Origin: CALMEC01 sp963765105
GTDB taxonomy: Bacteria; Actinomycetota; Thermoleophilia; Miltoncostaeales; Miltoncostaeaceae
Reading direction: 5' to 3'
DNA: 64,000 bases
Assembly: GCA_963765105.1 (NCBI GenBank)
Contig: CAVXUW010000002.1
Span: forward strand, 62,001-126,000
The position numbers and the translations under genes are program-made. The notes below the pieces were generated by a model. It searched no databases and had not been told where the DNA came from. It saw nothing but the letters and a program-made list of their open reading frames with translations. Positions 62,902-64,000 of the stretch are shown piece by piece (within the stretch, counting starts at the first letter, position 1; every line of letters begins with the position of its first letter).

Positions 62902-64000
62902 ATGCGACGAAAAAGCTGGGCCGGAGGGGCCGTACTTGTTGCCCTTCTTTCCCAGGTGGGTGCCGCCGCGGGCGTCCCGCTTCTCCTGGAGAAGCCGCAG
63001 GGCGCGAAGGTTGTGTCGGTGGGAAAGCGGGCGATTGCCACGTCATTCGCCCCGGTGGCCCTAACCGGGGGAACGCGAAGCGCGGTCGTCTACCGAGGGT
63101 CGGGCGGCGCGACCATCGCCATCGGCGTTGCGCGCTACCGCACGGCGGCCGACGCGAAGAGGGCGTATCGCATCGCACTTCGCGGCGGACGACCCCTTGG
63201 GAAAGCCGCCCGGATACGCGTATCGGTCGCCAAAGCGGCGACCACCGCGGTCGCGGTAACCCGTGTGAACGGTGCGGTGACCACAGTGACGTACCGTGTC
63301 GGTGTGCGCGACGCGGTGACGGCCCGGCGCAACGTCGCGCTCATCATCGAGATGCAACGAGCGCAGCTCCAACGCGCACTGACGGCCACTGCCGATCAGA
63401 ACGCACGTGACGCGATCCCGGCGAACGGTGAGATCTCGCCCGCACTCGCGCTCCGCCTTTTCGCCACCGTCTACCGGCGATCCATCCCCGGGGTCACGCC
63501 GTTCCCCGGCCCCCCATCGGAAGAACAGTCCGGCACCGGGGTTGCGCTCGGGGTGCTTCAGCACCTCGCTGCGTACACACCGCAGCAGCGCTCCGTGATC
63601 GTCGCCACCCTGGACGTGCCGGCGTCGAGCTCATTCGCTCGCCGTGAACCGGGGGCGAAAGCACAATCGGGAACCGGTATCTCGCCGAAGAAGACGGCGG
63701 CCCTTACGGAACGGCCCGAGTGGAAGCTGTTTGTCGACAAGCACATCGCGTACTACCAGGCGAGGCTCGGGGTTACCTTGAACGTTCCCGTTCGGGTCTT
63801 CGAATCGAGCGAACCGATCGGCGGGTTCATGGACGCCTTCCCCGTCGATGCGAGTGGAAACCCGACTCTCACCAACCCTGCGTACTGTCGAGTGCGCACA
63901 CGATCAGGTGAGATCGCACAAGATCGCTTCGCGCTCGCCCACGAGGTGTTTCACTGCTTTCAGTTCCAGCTCGTTCCGGATGCGGCGCAGTGGGGAAGCG
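62902..64000 (+). CDS. Secreted HExxH metallopeptidase-like protein (3' end outside window)
   Basis: The frame from ATG 62902 stays open to the window end. The N-terminus is a signal peptide (MRRKSWAGGAVLVALLSQVGAAAG). About 300 residues of Ala/Thr/Arg-rich beta sequence follow, then AYYQARLGVTLNVPVRVFESSEPIGG. The sequence ends with AHEVFHCFQFQLVPDA, containing HExxH (H347, E348, H351), the zinc motif of metallopeptidases. The third ligand and the C-terminus lie beyond the window. It is probably an extracellular protease or a domain of one; family not assigned. Confidence 0.72.
   Translation, partial: MRRKSWAGGAVLVALLSQVGAAAGVPLLLEKPQGAKVVSVGKRAIATSFAPVALTGGTRSAVVYRGSGGATIAIGVARYRTAADAKRAYRIALRGGRPLGKAARIRVSVAKAATTAVAVTRVNGAVTTVTYRVGVRDAVTARRNVALIIEMQRAQLQRALTATADQNARDAIPANGEISPALALRLFATVYRRSIPGVTPFPGPPSEEQSGTGVALGVLQHLAAYTPQQRSVIVATLDVPASSSFARREPGAKAQSGTGISPKKTAALTERPEWKLFVDKHIAYYQARLGVTLNVPVRVFESSEPIGGFMDAFPVDASGNPTLTNPAYCRVRTRSGEIAQDRFALAHEVFHCFQFQLVPDAAQWGS

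Overview
The window is high-GC DNA with frequent GTG/TTG starts, tightly overlapping genes and many large secreted repeat proteins. It reads as chromosome from an actinobacterium. The secreted-protein repertoire (RCC1-type repeats, FG-GAP repeats, the FEYGPTT-type motif) and the two rhodopsins suggest the Thermoleophilia / Solirubrobacterales, but the class is an inference from protein flavour only. Both ends are cut inside genes: an FtsX-type permease on the left and a secreted HExxH protein on the right.

Layout. 0-4.2 kb: FtsX permease with a double-ATPase partner. 4.3-11.7 kb: housekeeping and stress genes (LysR, DJ-1/PfpI, aldo-keto reductase, cupin, dinB behind a perfect SOS box, PhzF-like enzyme). 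11.7-16 kb: an in-frame MoaD/ThiS-acetamidase fusion, a TPR-GGDEF protein and a fasciclin lipoprotein. 16.1-19.6 kb: a compact three-gene operon (circularly permuted ATP-grasp, alpha-E, transglutaminase-like) of the predicted peptide-modification type. 19.6-21.2 kb: heliorhodopsin, then a DedA protein. 21.3-33.1 kb: secreted FG-GAP, RCC1 and glycosidase-like proteins, an M50 peptidase, small zinc-ribbon proteins, a VIT-type transporter and a decayed transposase. 33.2-37.1 kb: PPK2, then the most interesting locus: a bacteriorhodopsin-type proton pump preceded by two small unknown genes, transcribed divergently from a CarH-type B12 photoreceptor-repressor, with operator-like repeats between them. 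37-44.4 kb: a truncated MMPL copy, a secreted alpha/beta hydrolase, an intact MMPL transporter and a two-component system. 45-54 kb: winged-helix regulator, two unlike P2-type ATPases, a methyltransferase, and a cytochrome c / four-helix membrane protein pair. 54.3-56.4 kb: a secreted beta-helix/FG-GAP protein ending in a 20-bp perfect hairpin.

From 56.5 kb to about 62.7 kb the character changes to an eroding mobile region. Two copies of the 3' half of a tRNA-Thr(CGT) lie 2.3 kb apart as direct repeats around a Fic gene. One copy truncates a DUF4386-type gene. To the right are a decayed DUF433/DUF5615 pair, a shredded MobF-type relaxase, a HEAT-like protein, a BtrH-N-type protein and a VapBC-like pair whose toxin has lost its C-terminus. 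No integrase is visible.

How the genes work together. The light-related genes form a theme: a proton pump probably controlled by light through CarH, plus a heliorhodopsin 14.3 kb away. No retinal or carotenoid biosynthesis genes lie in the window, so chromophore supply must come from elsewhere. Domain assignments come from motifs read by eye; no database search was possible.
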